A DNA stretch of 25,740 nucleotides, taken from an uncultured Oscillospiraceae bacterium. GTDB taxonomy: Bacteria > Bacillota > Clostridia > Oscillospirales > Oscillospiraceae. A program made the position numbers and the translations under genes. The notes beneath the pieces were generated by a model. The model did not search any database, was not told the DNA's origin, and was given only the letters and a program-made list of their open reading frames with translations. The DNA lies in assembly GCA_910579775.1 (NCBI GenBank), contig CAJTUE010000013.1, positions 1 to 25,740 on the forward strand. The letters run 5' to 3'. Below are positions 22,242 to 25,740 of this stretch, in pieces. Position 1 is the stretch's first letter; each line of letters begins with the position of its first letter.

Positions 22242-22841
22242 TTACAGATCCTCTTCCTTGATGACCTCGCCCTCCACGGCGTCCAGCTCCTCCACGAAGC
22301 GTTTGCCGTAGTAGGACAGACGGGTGACGGTGACCAGGTCGCTAAGTCCCTGGTAAATGAGCACGCCGCCTACGATGCGGGTCACCAGCAGGGCGCTTTG
22401 GAAGGGATTGAACATGACCACCAGGCCGAAGAGGAGGGTGACCACCGCCAGCAGAGCGGCAAGCCACCACCGCTCCATCCCCAGCGCCTTGAGCTGGAAA
22501 GCCCGCTTGAGGGACATACAGCTGTCCACCACCACGACCGCGCCCAGCGCGATGGGCAGGATGGACAGGACCTTTTCCGGGCTGCTCAGGGCGAACACCC
22601 CCAGCGCCACGGCGCACAGACCCGCCAGGAGATACACCGCGCCGCCGCTCCAGCCCTCATCGCCCCGGGTAAAGAAGCCGATGATCTGGAAAATGCCATA
22701 GCCCAGCAGCAGGCTCCCCAGCAGAGTGCAAAGCACACTCCCTGTGGTATCCGGCCACACCAGCAGCACCACCCCCAGCGCTACATAGGCCAGCGCCGCC
22801 AGGATCAGATTCCACTTCAAGCTTTTCAGCCATTCTCTCAT
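22242..22841 (-). CDS. DUF308 (HdeD-like) membrane protein
   Basis: 199 residues with about six hydrophobic segments: WNLILAALAYVALGVVLLVWP, the LLGSLLLGYGIFQIIGFF hairpin, then VYLLAGLCAVALGVFAL, ILPIALGAVVVVDSCMSL, WWLAALLAVVTLLFGLVVMFNP and a last one near IVGGVLIYQGLSDL. Repeated GxxLxxxGxxxI pattern and NPF after a helix are typical of DUF308/HdeD. HdeD is linked to acid stress in E. coli; in Firmicutes the role is unknown. Start ATG 22841 has AAGGGG 5 nt upstream; ATG 22880 has no ribosome site. No terminator is seen before the next promoter. Confidence 0.88.
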   Translation of the reverse strand: MREWLKSLKWNLILAALAYVALGVVLLVWPDTTGSVLCTLLGSLLLGYGIFQIIGFFTRGDEGWSGGAVYLLAGLCAVALGVFALSSPEKVLSILPIALGAVVVVDSCMSLKRAFQLKALGMERWWLAALLAVVTLLFGLVVMFNPFQSALLVTRIVGGVLIYQGLSDLVTVTRLSYYGKRFVEELDAVEGEVIKEEDL

Positions 22842-22900
22842 GACTGCCCCTTCCCTTCCCCTTGGGTGCCATGCGCCCAATATTTACCGTTCTTTTATAT

Positions 22901-22929
22901 ATTGTATCAGATTTACATAATTATTGCAA
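22901..22929 (-). promoter_or_regulatory. Sigma-A promoter of the DUF308 gene
   Basis: Minus strand: -35 TTGCAA (22929-22924), 17-nt spacer, -10 TACAAT (22906-22901). The spacer carries the third copy of the AATTATGTAAA motif. Confidence 0.82.
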
Positions 22930-22939
22930 CCACTACCCC

Positions 22940-22968
22940 TTGCGGAGACTTGTTCGCCGTGCTACAAT
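22940..22968 (+). promoter_or_regulatory. Sigma-A promoter of gluQ
   Basis: -35 TTGCGG (22940-22945), 17-nt spacer, -10 TACAAT (22963-22968). Divergent from the DUF308 promoter, 10 nt between the -35 boxes. Confidence 0.78.
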
Positions 22969-23020
22969 ATATACGATTTTCTGTCTTGCCGCGAAACAAC
23001 CGTTCAAGGAGGTATTCCCT

Positions 23021-23944
23021 ATGTCCGTCGTCGGCCGCCTGGCCCCCTCCCCCAGCGGAGAAATGCACCTGGGCAACGCCTTTGCCGCCCTGCTGGCCTG
23101 GCTGTCCGCCCGCTCCCAGGGGGGGCAGATTTTGCTGCGGCTGGAGGACCTGGACCTCCCCCGCTGCCCCGCCAGGTTCTCCCAGGGGGTCATGGAGGAT
23201 TTTTGCTGGCTGGGCCTCGACTGGGACAACGACCCTGTGTACCAATCCCAACGCTTCCGCTACTATGAGGATTGTCTGGCCCGTCTGGATGCCAAGGCCC
23301 TGCTCTACCCCTGCTACTGCACCCGCCGGGAGCTGCACGCCGCCCCCACCGAGGCCAGCGCGCCCCATGCCGCTGCCCCGGTCTACCCCGGCCGCTGCCG
23401 GGAGTTGACCCAGGCCCAGCGGATGGAGCTGGAGGCCCGGGGCCGCCGCCCTGCCCTTCGCCTGCGGGTCCCGGACCAGGTCTACTCCCTCATCGACGGC
23501 CATCTGGGCCCCTACGCCGCCAACCTGGCCCATGAGGTGGGCGACTTTATCCTCCGCCGCTCGGATGGTCTCTACGCGTACCAATTGGCGGTGGTGGCGG
23601 ATGACGCCGCCATGGAGGTCACCGAGGTGGTTCGTGGCCGCGACCTCCTTTCCTCCACTCCCCAGCAGCTCTATTTGCAGGACACGCTTGGCTTCCCCCA
23701 CCCGCGCTACTTCCACCTGCCCCTGCTCCTGGCCCCCGACGGTCGCCGCCTCTCCAAGCGGGAGGGGGACCTTTCTTTGCTGGCCCTGAGCAAACGGTAC
23801 AAGCCCCGGGAGCTGGTGGGCGTCCTCGCCCACTGGGCAGGGCTGCTGGACGTCCCCGCGCCCGTTTCTCCAACGGATCTGGCCGCGGAGTTCTCCTGGG
23901 AGAGGGTGCCCACAGAGGATATCACCGTCACCGCCCTCCCTTGA
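23021..23944 (+). CDS. gluQ: Glutamyl-queuosine tRNA(Asp) synthetase
   Basis: 307 residues, the length of GluQRS rather than of full glutamyl-tRNA synthetase: the anticodon-binding domain is missing. The enzyme activates glutamate and attaches it to the queuosine base in the anticodon of tRNA-Asp. The class I signatures are GRLAPSPSGEMHLGN (HIGH-type) and RRLSKREGD (KMSKS-type). Zinc ligands are CYC (Cys98, Cys100) with YPGRC (Tyr122, Cys126), as in E. coli YadB. The frame is open upstream to 22862, but ATG 23021 with AAGGAGG 8 nt upstream gives the family N-terminus. Its stop codon overlaps the -35 box of the ABC-F promoter. No queuosine synthesis gene is in the window. Confidence 0.93.
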   Translation: MSVVGRLAPSPSGEMHLGNAFAALLAWLSARSQGGQILLRLEDLDLPRCPARFSQGVMEDFCWLGLDWDNDPVYQSQRFRYYEDCLARLDAKALLYPCYCTRRELHAAPTEASAPHAAAPVYPGRCRELTQAQRMELEARGRRPALRLRVPDQVYSLIDGHLGPYAANLAHEVGDFILRRSDGLYAYQLAVVADDAAMEVTEVVRGRDLLSSTPQQLYLQDTLGFPHPRYFHLPLLLAPDGRRLSKREGDLSLLALSKRYKPRELVGVLAHWAGLLDVPAPVSPTDLAAEFSWERVPTEDITVTALP

Positions 23945-23969
23945 CAAAACCGTTCCTTGCCGCTATACT
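23941..23969 (+). promoter_or_regulatory. Near-consensus promoter of the ABC-F leader
   Basis: -35 TTGACA (23941-23946), 17-nt spacer, -10 TATACT (23964-23969). The leader to the ABC-F start is about 195 nt, unusually long here. Confidence 0.9.
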
Positions 23970-24000
23970 GAAGCCACCTCAAAACGATAGGAGTGGGAAA

Positions 24001-24012
24001 ATGCGCATCTGA
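24001..24012 (+). CDS. Three-codon upstream ORF (Met-Arg-Ile-stop), leader peptide
   Basis: ATG CGC ATC TGA with TAGGAG 7 nt upstream of the ATG and about 25 nt after the predicted transcript start. The good ribosome site on so short a frame is the argument that it is translated. Very short uORFs before ABC-F genes serve as antibiotic sensors: a drug-stalled ribosome changes folding of the RNA downstream. Confidence 0.72.
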   Translation: MRI

Positions 24013-24024
24013 TCCGCTCGTTTC

Positions 24025-24151
24025 AGCATGGCCGAACCGACCTGACAGGCCGGGGCTTGGCCGTGCTCTGCGGGAGGATATTTGCGCGCTTTCACCGCCT
24101 GTCCATTGTACGAGCCAATGGGCGTGGAAGGCCGTCTTCCGCGTCCATTTT
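24025..24151 (+). promoter_or_regulatory. Ribosome-mediated attenuator of the ABC-F gene
   Basis: Three structures follow the uORF. Hairpin 1: AGCATGGCC (24025-24033) with GGCCGTGCT (24059-24067), nine pairs with one wobble. Candidate antiterminator: CCATTG (24103-24108) with CAATGG (24116-24121), extended by CAC/GC segments to GCGTG. Terminator: AATGGGCGTGGAAG (24117-24130) with CTTCCGCGTCCATT (24136-24149), 14 pairs with two wobbles, then TTTTG. Antiterminator and terminator share 24117-24121, so they exclude each other. The T-run is short. Confidence 0.68.
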
Positions 24152-24172
24152 GTACCCTTGAGGTGATGTATC

Positions 24173-25645
24173 ATGTCTCTATTGCAGATCTCCGATCTTT
24201 CCTTTTCCTATCCCGGCAGCTCCGAGGCTGTCTTTGACCACCTGGATCTTCGGTTGGACACCAACTGGCGCGCCGGTCTCGTCGCCCGCAACGGCCGGGG
24301 CAAAACCACCCTTCTGCGTCTGCTGGCCCACCGGCTCACGCCCCAAACCGGGTCCATCCTTCCCGCCGTTCCCACCGACTTCTTCCCTCTTGCCGTCTCC
24401 GAACCGCACTTGACCACCCTGGAAGTCCTGGAAAACACTGCCCCTGACGTGGAGTCTTGGCGGCTCTACCGGGAGCTGGCAGACCTGGAGGTCAGCGAGG
24501 AAGTCCTGACCCGGCCCTTTGACGCCCTCTCTCCCGGCGAGCGGACCCGCTGTCTGCTGGCCCTGCTCTTTCTCCGGGAGGGACACTTCCTTCTCATCGA
24601 CGAGCCTACCAACCACCTGGATATGGCAGGCCGGGAGGTAGTCAGCCGCTATCTTCGCCGTCAGTCAGGCTTTCTGCTGGTCTCCCACGACCGAGCCTTT
24701 TTAGACGGCTGTGTGGACCATATCATTGCCCTCCAGCCCGGCGGCGTCGAGACCGTTCAGGGAACCTTCTCCACCTGGTGGGAGGAACGTCAACGCCGGG
24801 AGGACTTTGAACGCGCCCAGCATCAAAAGCTCACCCGCGATATTGCCCGCTTGGAGGAGGCGCAGCGTCAGACCGCCCGCTGGTCCGACCGGGTAGAGCG
24901 GAGCAAGATCGGCTCTCACGCCTTTGACCGGGGCGCGATCGGCCACAAGGCCGCCAAGATGATGAAACGCTCCAAAGCGGTCGAGAACCGCCGCCAGACG
25001 GCGATCGAGGAAAAACAGGCCCTTCTGCAAAACGTGGAAAAGACCCCTACTCTGGAGCTTCGCCCTCTGACCCATCCCAAATCCCGCCTGGTGGAACTGC
25101 GGGACTGCGCCGTGGACTACGGAGCGGGACCGCTGTTCACGCCCTTGACATTCACGGTGGAGCGGGGACAGCAGCTGGCCCTCACCGGGCCTAACGGCGC
25201 GGGCAAGTCCAGCCTGCTGAAGCTGCTGGCCGGAGGGGACATTCCCCACACCGGGACAGTCTTCTCCGCCTCCAACCTGGTCCTCTCCGTCGTCCCCCAG
25301 GACGCCTCCTTCCTCTCCGGCCTGCCTGGGGAGTATGCCGCCGCCTGCGGCGTGGACCTGACCCGGTTCCTCTCCTTTCTCCGCAAGCTGGATCTTCCCC
25401 GAGAGCTGTTCGATCGGGACATGTCTACCTACAGCGCGGGGCAAAAGAAAAAGGTCCTCCTGGCCCGCAGTCTCAGCGAATCCGCCCACCTCTATCTCTG
25501 GGACGAGCCTCTCAACTACGTGGACGTGTTTTCCCGGATGCAGCTGGAGGACCTGCTGCGGGATTTTCCCGCCACCTTGATCCTGGTGGAGCACGACAAG
25601 GCATTTCTGAACGCCGTCGCCGCCCGGCCGCTGGCGCTCATCTGA
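24173..25645 (+). CDS. ABC-F ribosome-protection protein, Lsa/CplR-like
   Basis: 490 residues with two ABC ATPase domains and no membrane segment. Such ARE-type ABC-F proteins bind the ribosomal E site and drive lincosamides, pleuromutilins or streptogramin A from the peptidyl-transferase centre. Domain 1: Walker A ARNGRGKTT (38-46), signature LSPGE (119-123), Walker B FLLIDEP (139-145). Linker with antibiotic-resistance loop: about 200-295, containing WSDRVERSKIGS and GAIGHKAAKMMKRSK, a string typical of Lsa/CplR relatives. Domain 2: GPNGAGKSS (339-347), SAGQ signature, YLWDEPLNYVD. The first glycine of Walker A 1 is alanine. ATG start with AGGTGA 6 nt upstream. Preceded by its own promoter, uORF and attenuator, so drug-inducible expression is likely. 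Drug range cannot be read from sequence. Confidence 0.92.
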   Translation: MSLLQISDLSFSYPGSSEAVFDHLDLRLDTNWRAGLVARNGRGKTTLLRLLAHRLTPQTGSILPAVPTDFFPLAVSEPHLTTLEVLENTAPDVESWRLYRELADLEVSEEVLTRPFDALSPGERTRCLLALLFLREGHFLLIDEPTNHLDMAGREVVSRYLRRQSGFLLVSHDRAFLDGCVDHIIALQPGGVETVQGTFSTWWEERQRREDFERAQHQKLTRDIARLEEAQRQTARWSDRVERSKIGSHAFDRGAIGHKAAKMMKRSKAVENRRQTAIEEKQALLQNVEKTPTLELRPLTHPKSRLVELRDCAVDYGAGPLFTPLTFTVERGQQLALTGPNGAGKSSLLKLLAGGDIPHTGTVFSASNLVLSVVPQDASFLSGLPGEYAAACGVDLTRFLSFLRKLDLPRELFDRDMSTYSAGQKKKVLLARSLSESAHLYLWDEPLNYVDVFSRMQLEDLLRDFPATLILVEHDKAFLNAVAARPLALI

Positions 25646-25740
25646 CAGCACCGGCGGCGCCCGCTGTACGTTTGAATACCCGCCGGACATTGGTTATATT
25701 TTCTCAGCTTCACTCAAATAGTACCGAATACAGTGCGCTA

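Noticed and set aside
22913..23947. 344-codon minus-strand frame opposite gluQ
   Set aside because: gluQ has all signature motifs, so this frame is a GC-rich shadow.
25646..25740. Inverted repeat CCGGCGG (25651-25657) with CCGCCGG (25680-25686) as terminator of the ABC-F gene
   Set aside because: The loop is 22 nt and the following T-run is interrupted; too weak to annotate. No other feature is seen before the window end.
1..25740. tRNA, rRNA, riboswitch, insertion sequence or attachment site
   Set aside because: No cloverleaf, conserved rRNA string, known riboswitch core, transposase or integrase was found while reading both strands; the ABC-F leader is an attenuator, not a metabolite riboswitch.

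Overview
The window comes from a moderately GC-rich, low-oxygen-type Firmicute, most likely an Oscillospiraceae relative of Flavonifractor, Pseudoflavonifractor or Intestinimonas. The basis is the mix of GC-rich codon use, strong AAGGAGG ribosome-binding sites, sigma-A promoters with 17-nt spacers, single-subunit ECF sigma/anti-sigma pairs and a CplR/Lsa-like ABC-F protein. This placement is inferred from gene content; no marker gene was compared.

Left part (1-12123), accessory. A 2961-residue secreted RHS/YD-repeat protein on the minus strand fills 504-9389. It has a Sec signal, an acidic linker, a DUF6531-like region, about 80 YD repeats, an RHS core ending in DPLGL, then an AT-richer tip with an SH3-like segment and a C39/papain-like Cys-His-Asn domain. 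A small membrane-anchored gene follows it closely and is the natural immunity candidate. Divergent from it is a four-gene cassette: XRE regulator, ECF sigma factor, membrane anti-sigma-like protein (DUF4367-like) and a small exported protein. The cassette ends at a strong terminator. The shared intergenic region holds several palindromes.

Middle part (12338-14695), cell envelope and second sigma pair. A membrane-anchored SGNH/GDSL hydrolase (minus) and a second ECF sigma/anti-sigma-like pair (plus) diverge from back-to-back promoters whose -35 boxes form an inverted repeat. Downstream lie an 8-bp dyad and a near-perfect cre-like operator. Both sigma genes in the window appear to start with TTG.

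Housekeeping part (14697-19500). polA, rimI, a second GNAT acetyltransferase and tsaD form one tightly packed operon with its own promoter: DNA repair and replication, ribosomal protein acetylation, and the tRNA t6A modification. A 430-bp gene-free stretch after it carries hairpins, DnaA-box-like tandem motifs and a Spo0A-box-like inverted repeat.

Right part (19868-25740). On the minus strand lie an 8-TM membrane protein, an SH3b-NlpC/P60 cell-wall hydrolase, a 96-residue conserved hypothetical and a DUF308 membrane protein. On the plus strand gluQ (glutamyl-queuosine tRNA-Asp synthetase) is followed by an ABC-F ribosome-protection gene. The ABC-F leader holds a near-consensus promoter, a three-codon upstream ORF and mutually exclusive hairpins, a textbook layout for antibiotic-sensing ribosome-mediated attenuation. 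This leader and the RHS tip/immunity module are the most interesting parts of the window.
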